NCBI RefSeq assembly: GCF_003129925.1
Contig: NZ_QFFN01000020.1
Location: forward strand, 1 to 40,776
Length of the DNA stretch: 40,776 bases
From: Bifidobacterium catulorum
GTDB taxonomy: Bacteria > Actinomycetota > Actinomycetes > Actinomycetales > Bifidobacteriaceae
Direction: 5' to 3'
The stretch's first letter is position 1. Each line of letters starts with the position of its first letter. The position numbers and the translations under genes were made by a program. Below are positions 25,531 through 34,308 of the stretch, in pieces. The notes beneath the pieces are model-generated. The model was not told the origin of the DNA and made no database searches. It saw only the letters and a list, made by a program, of their open reading frames with translations.

Positions 25531-26955
25531 ATGACCGAACGCACTTCAGGAACACCATCCACGACCGCATCATCCAAAACGACGCCATCCACGACGGACG
25601 CGCCCCGGCGACGCATGACCGCATACGAGCAGATGGATTCCCGTCCGCTGACGGGCCATCAGAAAAGCCTCATCGGCCTCGTCGTCCTTGGCAACATCGC
25701 GGAGTTCTTCGACATGTTCCTCGTGGGATTCGTCGTCTCCCTGCTCACCGACGCATGGCGACTGACCGGCATGGAGGCGGGCGTCATCCTCGCCTGCTCC
25801 GGCCTGGGCACCGTGATCGGCTCGATCATGTGGGGGCGCCTTGCCGACAGGTTCGGCCGTCGTCACGCATTCCAATGGTGCGTCGTCTGCTTCGTGGCGT
25901 TCACCATCCTCTCCGTCTTCCTCCCCGACCGCGCATGGATGCCGCTCGCCATCCTGCGCGTCGGCGTCGGCATCGGCGTGGGAGGACTCAACATCACCTC
26001 CATCCCATATGTGCAGGAGTTCGTGCCCGCACGGCACCGCGGCCTGCTCTCCGGACTCGCCTCCGTGTTCATCCCCCTCGGACTGCTGCTCGGCTCCGTG
26101 GCCCAGGGCGTCGTGGGAGAGAACTGGCGGGCGCTTCTCGCACTCGGCGCCGCCCCCGCACTGCTGCTGCTCTGGCTGCGGACCGTGCCCGAATCCCCGC
26201 GCTTCCACCAGTCCCAAGGCCAGGACGGCGAGGCGCGCGCGGCGCTCGCATGGGCCATGGAGATCCCGGCGGACGAAGTCGGCGACCTGCCCGGCGTCGT
26301 CTCCGGGACCGTCCGCGGCGAACGGCGATCCGCCTATGCCGCACTGTTCGGAAACCACCTGCGTTCCCTGGCCATCGTCTCCATCGGCTCGTTCTGCTTC
26401 ATCATGGGCGGATTCGCCATCCAATCCTGGGGCCAGACCCTGCTGAAGGACGCCTTCGGCTTCCCCACCCGGACGGTCGCCTACCTGTTCATGGGCGTGT
26501 CCGTCGCCGACTGCATCGGCCGCTTCGCCTCCGCCTGGCTCGCCGACATGATCGGCCGCCGTCTGACCATGTTCGTCTTCGGCATGATCGGAGCCGCCGG
26601 CTGTTTCCACGCCGCGATCTTCCATGACTCAGGCTGGCAGTTCTACATCGCCGTGCTCGTCATCATGACGTTCGCGGACGGCGTGTTCGGCATCCTCAAC
26701 GCCTTCGGCGGCGAACAGTTCCCGAACAACGTGCGCTCCACCGGACTGGGACTGGGCTACGGCATCGGCGCCACCGCGAAAATCGTCGGCCCCGCGCTGA
26801 TGGGCGCGCTCGTCGGCGGGGACTTCGTCTCCCAGAACATCGACATCGCCGTCATCACCACGGCGTTCACCTTCTTCGGCGCATGTCTGGTCGTCGGAGC
26901 GATCATCTATCTTTTCGCCAAGGAGACCAGGGGGCGGGATCTCGAAAGCCTGTAG
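25531..26955 (+). CDS. Major facilitator superfamily transporter
   Basis: 474 residues with about 12 membrane segments after a Ser/Thr-rich N-terminal ~45 residues. The loop 2-3 signature GRLADRFGRRHAF and its repeat in the second half (AWLADMIGRRLTM) are clear, as is PESPRFH after segment 6. The pattern resembles the sugar porter and aromatic-acid/metabolite:H+ symporter groups; the substrate cannot be told. ATG 25531 follows GGAAGGGG. It diverges from rpoB and has a possible -10 TACAAT at 25505-25510 area. No catabolic gene is adjacent. Confidence 0.85.
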   Translation: MTERTSGTPSTTASSKTTPSTTDAPRRRMTAYEQMDSRPLTGHQKSLIGLVVLGNIAEFFDMFLVGFVVSLLTDAWRLTGMEAGVILACSGLGTVIGSIMWGRLADRFGRRHAFQWCVVCFVAFTILSVFLPDRAWMPLAILRVGVGIGVGGLNITSIPYVQEFVPARHRGLLSGLASVFIPLGLLLGSVAQGVVGENWRALLALGAAPALLLLWLRTVPESPRFHQSQGQDGEARAALAWAMEIPADEVGDLPGVVSGTVRGERRSAYAALFGNHLRSLAIVSIGSFCFIMGGFAIQSWGQTLLKDAFGFPTRTVAYLFMGVSVADCIGRFASAWLADMIGRRLTMFVFGMIGAAGCFHAAIFHDSGWQFYIAVLVIMTFADGVFGILNAFGGEQFPNNVRSTGLGLGYGIGATAKIVGPALMGALVGGDFVSQNIDIAVITTAFTFFGACLVVGAIIYLFAKETRGRDLESL

Positions 26956-27106
26956 AGACGCCCCTCAATGCCGCCACGGACGCCCCATACGCATCGTAAT
27001 ACGTGAAATCACCGGAAACCCGCATGACCTCCCGCGGCCTTCGGCGGTAAGGTACGCAATGGCGGGCGCGTCGCCCGCATCGCACGAAACGATCGGAGGC
27101 ACGAGC

Positions 27107-28045
27107 ATGGGGCTTATCGCGGCGATGCAGGGGTTCTGCGTCATCGGCATCATCATTCTCATCGGCTATATCGCGGCACGGTTCCATATCGGCGGCCCGA
27201 CCGCGCAGATGGTGCTCAACCGGTTCAGCTACTTCGTCTCCACGCCATGCCTGATGTTCGCGATCCTGTCGAAGGAGCATCTGTCCGACGTGTTCAAGCC
27301 ATCGATAGCCGTGGCCATCGCGTGCGCGGTGATCACCGGCGCGGTGTTCCTCGCCCTCAACGCCTCGGTCTTCCACCTCAAACCGACCGACGCCACCATC
27401 GGTGTGCTCGATTCCATGTATATGAACGCGAACAACATCGGACTGCCCATCGCCACATATATTCTTGGTAATCCGGCGGCGGTCACGCCGATCGTACTCA
27501 TCCAGCAGGTGCTGTTCACGCCGGCCGCCCTCACCTCGCTGGATCTGGCATCCAGCGGCCGCGTGAGCGCGAAGGCCATCGCCTCCCAGCCGCTGCGGCA
27601 GCCCATACTCATCGGCGTGACGATCGGCATCGTCGTGTCCGCAATCAGTGATGCGGTCGGGTGGTTCGTGGTGCCGAGCTACATCTACGACCCGATCAAT
27701 ATCGTCGGCAACTCCGCGGTGCCGCTGATTCTCATGGCGTTCGGCATGTCGCTGCATGGTTCAAAACCGCTGGGAAGGGGATCGAACCGTGCGGCCACCG
27801 TCACCGCCGCGCTGCTGAAGAACGCGGTCATGCCGGCGATCGCGTTCGCCATCGCCCGCACCATGGGCTTCCAGGGGCATGACCTGTACGCATGCGTGGT
27901 GCTCGCCGCCCTGCCCACGGCGCAGAACGTCTACAACTACGCCGCCCGATACGATGCCGGCACCATGATCGCGCGCGACGGCATCCTACTGAGCACCTTG
28001 TCGTCACCGATCTTCATCTTCGCCATCGCAGCCCTGCTCGGCTGA
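27107..28045 (+). CDS. AEC-family (auxin efflux carrier type) membrane transporter
   Basis: 312 residues with about ten hydrophobic segments in two halves. Typical AEC features are the N-terminal FCVIGIIILIGYIAAR, the ANNIGLPIATYILG segment in the middle and the C-terminal AALPTAQNVYNYAARY motif. Family members move malate, malonate or other carboxylates or amino acids; the substrate is not predictable. ATG 27107 is chosen because GGAGG lies 7 bases upstream; an in-frame ATG at 27059 would add 16 polar residues without a ribosome binding site. It lies about 150 bases after the MFS gene and 68 bases before the cupin gene. Confidence 0.87.
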   Translation: MGLIAAMQGFCVIGIIILIGYIAARFHIGGPTAQMVLNRFSYFVSTPCLMFAILSKEHLSDVFKPSIAVAIACAVITGAVFLALNASVFHLKPTDATIGVLDSMYMNANNIGLPIATYILGNPAAVTPIVLIQQVLFTPAALTSLDLASSGRVSAKAIASQPLRQPILIGVTIGIVVSAISDAVGWFVVPSYIYDPINIVGNSAVPLILMAFGMSLHGSKPLGRGSNRAATVTAALLKNAVMPAIAFAIARTMGFQGHDLYACVVLAALPTAQNVYNYAARYDAGTMIARDGILLSTLSSPIFIFAIAALLG

Positions 28046-28113
28046 TCGCCAGCCGTCAGCATCGCGACAGGCCGGTCACGCCGACGACATCACGAACGAC
28101 TAGGAATACAACC

Positions 28114-28698
28114 ATGAGCAAGAACCCCGATACGAATGCGAGTCCGACGGCCGACCATGCCGCCATGCGCGCCCCCGTCCGTCCGGTGCACGACATCCCG
28201 CCGCTGAGCGGCTACTCCCGTTCGGTCATCGACCGTCTGGGATTGCAGGCGCATCCGGAGGGCGGATGGTATGTGCGCGACTGGCAGTCCCCGTCTTCGG
28301 CCCCGTCCGACCTCACCGACGCGACGCGACCCGGTGTCTCCACCGTAGTCGGCAACCGGCCGCTCGCATCGCTGATCTACTTCCTGCTGCCGCAAGGCGA
28401 TTACAGCGACTGGCATCGGGTGGATGCCGACGAGCTATGGCTATGGCACGGACCGGGCACCGTGACGCTTGAGCTGGCGGGCGACGGGAACGAGCCGGAT
28501 CCCAGGGCTGTCCGACGCATCACATTGGGGGAAGGGCTGCGTACGGCGACACTCCCCGTCTCGGTGACGGGCCACGCGATCGTGCCGGCGGGCATCTGGC
28601 AGCGAACCATCCCCGGGAATGAAGACGCACTGGTCTCCTGCGTGGTCTCCCCCGGATTCACCTTCAACGGCTTCACACTCGCGGACCGCGCCCGCTGA
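28114..28698 (+). CDS. DUF985 (cupin_5) family protein
   Basis: 194 residues, soluble. The family pattern is plain: LGLQAHPEGGWYVRDWQS, then SLIYFLLPQGDYSDWHRVDADELWLWH, and later VPAGIWQRTIPGNEDALVSCVVSPGFTFNGF. DUF985 proteins adopt a cupin barrel with a buried small-molecule pocket; the reaction is unknown. ATG 28114 follows AGGA by eight bases; the reading frame is open further upstream, but without a signal. It may be cotranscribed with the AEC transporter. Confidence 0.85.
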   Translation: MSKNPDTNASPTADHAAMRAPVRPVHDIPPLSGYSRSVIDRLGLQAHPEGGWYVRDWQSPSSAPSDLTDATRPGVSTVVGNRPLASLIYFLLPQGDYSDWHRVDADELWLWHGPGTVTLELAGDGNEPDPRAVRRITLGEGLRTATLPVSVTGHAIVPAGIWQRTIPGNEDALVSCVVSPGFTFNGFTLADRAR

Positions 28699-28927
28699 CA
28701 ACCGCGGGGACGGCACAATAGCAGACGCGGCACCAGCACAAATCCGCTCCGAAGGAGGCTGCCCAAGACCGAGGCCATCCACGGCAAGACCTCGACACGA
28801 CACAGTCCTGGCTTCCGCAACGTCAACGGCTGCATCGTCCGAAGCCGGATGCACTTCAGCGGGTCCAGCCGTGCCATCCGAATCCAGCCATGACGCATCG
28901 CTCGCACTCCGGAAAGCAAAGGGCCAT

Positions 28928-29120
28928 CAATCTTCGTTTTGGGAGTGTTTTCCCGCACCCTGCAGAGACCAATCCTCACTTTTGGAGTGCCGTATCCGGC
29001 AATCCCCGGATACGATCACTGCAATTCCAACGGCCATATCCGGCGTCGCAGAATCGTAACACTCCCAAAATAAAGATTGATATCCGCAAAGCCGTAGATG
29101 TACTCCCAAAACGGAGATAG
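28928..29120. repeat. Cluster of four ~20-bp TTTTGGGAGTG repeats, two in each orientation
   Basis: This 427-base gene-free gap (28699-29125) between convergent genes holds little except this cluster. Copy A (28928-28949, plus) and copy C (29058-29079, minus) match at 20 of 22 positions. Copy B (28970-28991, plus) and copy D (29101-29120, minus) are more diverged. The shared core is TTTTGGGAGTG. Between them CGTATCCGG (28991-28999) and CCGGATACG (29006-29014) form a 9-bp hairpin. It could be a REP-like or IS-derived remnant, or a terminator region. No coding gene is seen here. Confidence 0.65.
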
Positions 29121-29125
29121 CCGCC

Positions 29126-30016
29126 TCACTTCCCCTGCAACGTGCCGTAGCGCCACCGTCGGCCATCGGCCACCCACTCGATCGGATGATGCACAAGCCC
29201 AATACGCTTCCCCGAAACCTGTTCGATGCGTGCGGCCACCCGCTCGGCAAGCCTTCTACGCGATTCCTCGTCCTTAAGATCCTCGTAGAACACCGTGATC
29301 ACTATCCATCCCCATAGCTCCAGCTCCTCACGACGCCGACTGTCGTCCTTCCACTGGTATCGATGATGCTCCCCGTCGTACTCAATCGCTATTTTCCATT
29401 GCGGATACGCCATGTCGAGGTAATAGAACCCCTTGCCATCCCCTCGGGGAACCGGCACATTCACCTCGGGTACCGGAAGGCTCCAGCAGGTTATCGCGTT
29501 GCGTGTGCGCGTCTCATAGGAGGAATCGGTTCCCTCCCGGGCAAGGCGCAACGCCTGACGGCATCGGCGCACCCCCTTGAATCTCCCGCCTTCCTCCAGT
29601 TCGCGGGAGAGGTGCTCAAGTGTAAGACGTTTCAACCGCCCGTCGCGTCTCATCAGATTGTCGGTAAGCACCACGAGCTCGTCCAAAGGAAGGAATGCGG
29701 CGTAGTGCATCCATACGTCCGGTAGAGCCACGCAGCGGAATCGCCGTTCCACAAGCGTCACGCCGAATCCACGGGCGTAATGGTGGAATCGCACGCCATC
29801 CAGGTTGTACCGCTCGGCGGGGTTCCGGACCGCCGCGTGGCATATATCCTTGTTCAGCACCGAATCCCTGGGCGGTTCCACCGATTGCAGCTCCAGCGAG
29901 GTGCATAAATCGAACACCAGCTCGTTGCGGGTCCGCTCCATCGCCTCGGAGCAGACCCGCATTCTCCGGTGTTTCGCATCGGTCAGTTCGCGTAATGCCT
30001 TGGATCCATCGCTCAT
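29126..30016 (-). CDS. DUF559-type protein with Vsr-like endonuclease fold
   Basis: 296 residues. The N-terminal ~170 residues are helical and basic, without a recognised domain. The C-terminal part has the DUF559/Vsr pattern: DMAYPQWKIAIEYDGEHHRY (conserved Asp and E-x-D), Arg-rich RRREEL, then GWIVITVFYEDL. Such domains are related to very-short-patch-repair nucleases, but most actinobacterial members have no known role and are often found next to mobile or antitoxin-like genes. ATG 30016 opens the frame; the upstream signal is weak. It is convergent with the cupin gene and divergent from hypE. Confidence 0.8.
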   Translation of the reverse strand: MSDGSKALRELTDAKHRRMRVCSEAMERTRNELVFDLCTSLELQSVEPPRDSVLNKDICHAAVRNPAERYNLDGVRFHHYARGFGVTLVERRFRCVALPDVWMHYAAFLPLDELVVLTDNLMRRDGRLKRLTLEHLSRELEEGGRFKGVRRCRQALRLAREGTDSSYETRTRNAITCWSLPVPEVNVPVPRGDGKGFYYLDMAYPQWKIAIEYDGEHHRYQWKDDSRRREELELWGWIVITVFYEDLKDEESRRRLAERVAARIEQVSGKRIGLVHHPIEWVADGRRWRYGTLQGK

Positions 30017-30179
30017 GGCCCCACGCTATGCGTCCCATAAACCGCGGTGCAACCCACAGGGACAATGTGGACAACCGGAGCCCCCATCCCCACGATGAGA
30101 CGAAAGGCCGGCAACCATGACGCAAGCCGGCCGCCCCGGCATTGTTACGACCGCGTGTAGCCATGTCAGAAACCGGTAA

Positions 30180-30199
30180 CATACGCCGGGCGTATGATG
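30180..30199. promoter_or_regulatory. Operator-like palindrome upstream of hypE
   Basis: CATACGCCGGGCGTATG is a perfect inverted repeat (8-base arms, one central base) starting 120 bases upstream of the hypE ATG. The same pattern, CATACG-N5-CGTAT(G/C)ATG, recurs at 36283-36302 upstream of tetR. This suggests one regulator acting on both units (inference). Confidence 0.5.
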
Positions 30200-30299
30200 A
30201 CGGCAGCCGAACAAGAACGTCGTATGCACCACGGTCCAACCGATATCGGCGGCAGGCCCTCCAACGACGGCATCCACGACGAGACAGGGGAGGAACGAT

Positions 30300-31082
30300 A
30301 TGTCAGGCAGAACGCCATACGTATTCAACATCCAGCACTTCTCCACGCACGACGGCCCGGGCGTACGCACAACGATCTTCTTCAAGGGCTGCCCGCTGCG
30401 CTGCGAATGGTGCCATAATCCCGAAAGCCAGCTGTTCACACCCGAGACCATGACCGGCAAGGACGGCAAGATCGAACGGGTCGGCAGGCAATACACCATC
30501 GACGAACTCGTCGACGACGTGCTCAAGGACCACATGATCTACGACCAGTCGGGCGGCGGGGTCACGCTTTCCGGCGGCGAGGTGCTGGCCATGGACCACG
30601 ACTACATCATGGAGCTCGTGCGCCGTCTCGACGAGCAGGAGATCAGCATCGGCATCGACACATGCGGGGTCGCCGCCTCCAGAACCGTAGAGGAGATGTG
30701 CGACTACGCCGACTTCTTCCTCTACGACCTCAAATTCATCGACGACGACCTGCACAAACGCTATACCGGCGGCTCGAACCATCTGGTATTGAAGAACCTC
30801 CGGATCCTCGCCAAGAACAACGCGCGCATATTCCTGCGTCTCATCATGCTGCCCGGCATCAACACCGACAAGGACATGATCGAACGCACCATGCTGTGGC
30901 TGCGTGCGAACCACATCCCCGTCGAGCAGGTGGACATCCTCCCCTACCACAAGTACGGCATGGACAAGTACGCCAAGCTCGGACGCAAGGCCATCTACTT
31001 CGACGTGCCCTCGGACGAGCAGATGCAGGAGGTCAAGGCCGAGATAGAGAAGTTCTACGACAACGTGACCATCGGCGGATAG
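30300..31082 (+). CDS. hypE: Glycyl radical enzyme activating enzyme for HypD (radical SAM), lacking the ferredoxin insert
   Basis: 260 residues, a radical SAM enzyme that installs the glycyl radical on HypD using S-adenosylmethionine and a [4Fe-4S] cluster. The cluster motif is GCPLRCEWCHNPES (C31, C35, C38). It is followed by SGGGVTLSGGEVL and DTCGVA, as in all glycyl radical activases. Activators of dehydratase-type glycyl radical enzymes usually carry a ferredoxin-like insert with two extra clusters right after the CxxxCxxC motif; here residues 39-105 contain no cysteine, so the insert is missing, as in PflA. ATG 30300 has AGGGGAGGA upstream. It lies about 590 bases upstream of hypD, in the same direction. 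The HypE assignment rests on this neighbour. Confidence 0.85.
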   Translation: MSGRTPYVFNIQHFSTHDGPGVRTTIFFKGCPLRCEWCHNPESQLFTPETMTGKDGKIERVGRQYTIDELVDDVLKDHMIYDQSGGGVTLSGGEVLAMDHDYIMELVRRLDEQEISIGIDTCGVAASRTVEEMCDYADFFLYDLKFIDDDLHKRYTGGSNHLVLKNLRILAKNNARIFLRLIMLPGINTDKDMIERTMLWLRANHIPVEQVDILPYHKYGMDKYAKLGRKAIYFDVPSDEQMQEVKAEIEKFYDNVTIGG

Positions 31083-31264
31083 CGCCCACGAGGACGGTCG
31101 GACGGGTAGACGATGGCAACACGGGCGGCGTGGTTTTGGCCGCCGTCCGTGCCATAATCGGCACCGAAGCCGATCGTCGTGTTGCAGGCCTGTTACATCG
31201 GTCGCGACACGCATAACACGACGGCGCTACGATAGCCGCAATGCAACGCAAACCGGAGGGAGGC

Positions 31265-31435
31265 ATGGCGATGAACGATTTCACTGACGGCGTCTTCACG
31301 ATCGACGCCGCATTCGATTCGCCGCTCTCCGCGTCCGCCCGCGTTCTCGGCCTCATGGACGGCTGCATGCGCTCGCGCAAGCGCAGCCAGGGCCATCCCG
31401 GCGCACGAAGCGGCGCGGAAACCATTCTCAAATAA
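31265..31435 (+). CDS. Small ORF between hypE and hypD (56 residues)
   Basis: The ATG at 31265 has a strong GGAGGGAGG immediately upstream, and the frame runs 56 codons. The product (MAMNDFTDGVFTIDAAFDSP...) is acidic in the first half and basic in the second (MRSRKRSQGH), without membrane segment or recognised domain. It sits in an otherwise gene-free 587-base gap (31083-31669) whose remainder holds only short hairpins and an AT-rich stretch before hypD. It may be a real small protein of the operon or chance coding; no homology is recognised. Confidence 0.4.
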   Translation: MAMNDFTDGVFTIDAAFDSPLSASARVLGLMDGCMRSRKRSQGHPGARSGAETILK

Positions 31436-31669
31436 CCGTCAGGCGCATAGAGGCGCCCGGCATCCGGCGACCAGCCGATTTTCACCTCAGCGAAGGCGAC
31501 GCCCCGCCGATCACGGCCGGACCGGTTCCCCGTTCCGTCGAACGGCATCGTCATCCCGCACGAGCGGCATAGCCGACCCGAACGAACGACGGTACGCCGT
31601 CCCTTTCCTACATACCCATACCTATATCCATATCTTCAATATCCGCAATCTCAGGGGGATTCACCAATC

Positions 31670-34096
31670 ATGACCACCGCAACCATCACACCGACCGGCG
31701 TCGACACCGGCATCAACTGGGACGAGAAGCGCGGCTCCACCATGCGCACCAAGCGCCTGCGCGAGCTGAGCGAGACCACGCATCCGAGCATCTCGCTCGA
31801 ACGCGCACTCATCGAGACCGAAGTGTACAAGCAGTACGAAGGCAAGGTTCCCACGCCGGTGCTGCGCGGCATCTTCTTCAAGACTCTGATGGAGAAGCGC
31901 ACGCTGTATCTGGGCGACGATGAGCTGATCGTCGGCGAGAAGGGCGTGGGCCCGCAGTCCGCGCCGACCTTCCCGGAACTGTGCTGCCACAGCCTTGAGG
32001 ATCTCGACAACATGAACAACCGCGAGCATGTCTCCTTCTCGGTGACCGAGGAGCAGAAGGAAATCCAGCGCGACGTGATCATCCCGTTCTGGCAGGATCG
32101 CGCCTCGATGACCAAGATGATGAACATGCTGCCCGAGGAATGGCATCTGCTGTTCGAAGGCGGCATGTACACCGAGTTCATGGCCCAGCGCGGCCCGGGT
32201 CACACCGTGGCCGACGGCAAGATCTACAAGGCCGGCTACGCGGACTTCATGAAGCGCATCGACGACGAGCTCGCCGCCATCGACTACAACAACGACATGG
32301 ACGCCGAGCACAAGCAGTCCGAGCTGCAGGCCATGCATCTGGTGTGCGAGGGCATGATCGTCCTCGGCCAGCGCTACGCCGCCCTGGCACGAGAGAAGGC
32401 CGCCGAATGCGACGATCCGGTGCGCCGTGAGGAGCTCGAACAGCTCGCCGAGGTGTGCGACCGCGTGCCCGCCCACGCGCCGCGCACCTTCCGCGAGGCG
32501 ATTCAGATGTACTGGTTCACCCACATCGGCGTCACCTCGGAGATGAACAACTGGGACGCCTACTCCCCCGGCAAGTTCGACCAGCATCTTGAGCCGTTCT
32601 ACAACCGTGAGGTGGCCGCCGGCACGCTCACCCGCGAGCAGGCCCGCGAATACCTGGAGTGCCTGTGGGTGAAGTTCAACAACCAGCCGGCCCCGCCGAA
32701 GGTGGGCATCACGCTGAAGGAGTCCGCCACCTACACCGACTTCTGCAACTTCAACACCGGCGCACTGCGCCCGGACGGCACCTGCGGCGTGAGCGACGTG
32801 AGCTACCTGATCCTTGAGGTCATGGACGAGATGAAGCTGCTGCAGCCGAGCTCGAACGTGCAGATCAGCCGCAAGACCCCGGAGCACTTCCTGCACGAGG
32901 CCGTGAAGATCAGCCGCAAGGGCTGGGGACAGCCGGCGTTCTACAACTCCGACGCCATCATCCAGGAACTGCTGAACATGGGCAAGTCGCTCGACGACGC
33001 CCGCGAGGCCGGCATCGCCTCCGGCTGCGTGGAGACCGGCACCGCCGGCAAGGAGGCCTATGTGCTCACCGGCTACCTGAACGTGCCGAAGGTGCTGGAG
33101 CTGGTGATGTACCGCGGTTACGACCACTACACCGGCAAGAAGATCGGCCTCGATTGCGGCGATCCGCGCGACTTCACGAGCTTTGACGAGCTCTACGCCG
33201 CGTTCGAGAAGGAGCTGAAGTACGTCACCGACATCAAGGTGGCCGGCAACAACCTCATCGAGCGGCTGTTCATGGACACGCTGCCCGTGCCGCTGCTGTC
33301 GGTGATCACCGACGACTGCATCGCCAAGGCCAAGAACTACAACTGCGGCGGCGCCCGATACAACACGAGCTACATCCAGTGCGTGGGCATGGGCACCGTC
33401 ACCGACTCGCTCACCGTGTTCAAGAAGCAGGTCTTCGAAGACAAGCGCTTCTCCATGGATGAGGTGCTCGCCGCCTGCGAGGCCGACTTCAAGGGCTACG
33501 ACGACATGTTCGACCAGGTGTTCAACCACACCCCGAAGTACGGCAACGACGACGACTACGCCGACGACGTGCTGCGCGAGGTCTCCGAGTCGCTGCAGAA
33601 GATCGTGGCGGGCCGCCCGACCCCGAAGGGCTCCAAGACCATCGTGGAGTTCCTGCCGACCACCTGCCACGTGTACTTCGGCCAGACGATGATCGCCTCC
33701 CCGAACGGACGCCACGAGCACATCGCACTGCCCGACGGAATCGCGCCGGAAAAGGGCGCGGACATCAACGGGCCGACCGCCGTGATCCGCTCCGCCGCCA
33801 AGATGGACCAGCTCAAGACCGGCGGTGCGCTGCTCAACCAGAAGTTCACGCCGCAGGTGGTGGCCGGCAAGAAGGGCATTCTCGGAATGAGCGCCCTGAT
33901 TCGCAGCTACTTCGCGATGGACGGCCATCACATCCAGTTCAACGTGATCGACCGCGCCACGCTGATCGACGCGCAGAAGCATCCGGAGCAGTACAAGGAT
34001 CTGATTGTCCGCGTGGCCGGTTACTCCGACTACTTCAACAACCTAGACAAGGCCCTGCAGGACGAGATCATCGCCCGCACCGAGCAGAGTCTGTGA
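31670..34096 (+). CDS. hypD: trans-4-hydroxy-L-proline dehydratase, a glycyl radical enzyme
   Basis: 808 residues. The enzyme removes water from trans-4-hydroxy-L-proline to give (S)-1-pyrroline-5-carboxylate, by glycyl radical chemistry under anoxic conditions. The active-site motif SGCVETG (Cys453, Glu455) is the HypD form, distinct from the diol, choline and glycerol dehydratase forms. The C-terminal glycyl motif is RVAGYSDYF (Gly784) followed by DEIIARTEQSL. Numbering is shifted by 19 from the C. difficile enzyme (Cys434, Gly765; from memory), because of an extra N-terminal stretch before MRTKRLREL. ATG 31670 is preceded by AGGGGGA at ten bases. It follows hypE and ends just before a long terminator palindrome. 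Proline made from its product could feed the prd genes that converge on it. Confidence 0.95.
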   Translation: MTTATITPTGVDTGINWDEKRGSTMRTKRLRELSETTHPSISLERALIETEVYKQYEGKVPTPVLRGIFFKTLMEKRTLYLGDDELIVGEKGVGPQSAPTFPELCCHSLEDLDNMNNREHVSFSVTEEQKEIQRDVIIPFWQDRASMTKMMNMLPEEWHLLFEGGMYTEFMAQRGPGHTVADGKIYKAGYADFMKRIDDELAAIDYNNDMDAEHKQSELQAMHLVCEGMIVLGQRYAALAREKAAECDDPVRREELEQLAEVCDRVPAHAPRTFREAIQMYWFTHIGVTSEMNNWDAYSPGKFDQHLEPFYNREVAAGTLTREQAREYLECLWVKFNNQPAPPKVGITLKESATYTDFCNFNTGALRPDGTCGVSDVSYLILEVMDEMKLLQPSSNVQISRKTPEHFLHEAVKISRKGWGQPAFYNSDAIIQELLNMGKSLDDAREAGIASGCVETGTAGKEAYVLTGYLNVPKVLELVMYRGYDHYTGKKIGLDCGDPRDFTSFDELYAAFEKELKYVTDIKVAGNNLIERLFMDTLPVPLLSVITDDCIAKAKNYNCGGARYNTSYIQCVGMGTVTDSLTVFKKQVFEDKRFSMDEVLAACEADFKGYDDMFDQVFNHTPKYGNDDDYADDVLREVSESLQKIVAGRPTPKGSKTIVEFLPTTCHVYFGQTMIASPNGRHEHIALPDGIAPEKGADINGPTAVIRSAAKMDQLKTGGALLNQKFTPQVVAGKKGILGMSALIRSYFAMDGHHIQFNVIDRATLIDAQKHPEQYKDLIVRVAGYSDYFNNLDKALQDEIIARTEQSL

Positions 34097-34115
34097 CATC
34101 CTCCGAATAGCGAAG

Positions 34116-34151
34116 AAAGGTCCTTGGATTCGTACGAATCCAAGGACCTTT
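34116..34151. terminator. 36-bp perfect palindrome, bidirectional terminator
   Basis: AAAGGTCCTTGGATTCGT and its exact reverse complement are joined without a gap, 20 bases after the hypD stop codon. The stem begins with AAA and ends with TTT. It lies in the 212-base gap between the convergent hypD and racemase genes, whose remainder shows nothing else, so it may end transcription in both directions. Confidence 0.75.
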
Positions 34152-34308
34152 CCGTTCCGGGTCCGACCTCCAACGCCTTCATCAGCCAGACCACGGATCC
34201 CAGCGGTAATCCCAGCGGCCGCGGCCCTCCCCGCCGTGTCGAGGCGTCATTGGAACCGCACGCCGCGGATATCGCTTTCGGACCGGTCACCCGCACGGGG
34301 AACCGGCA

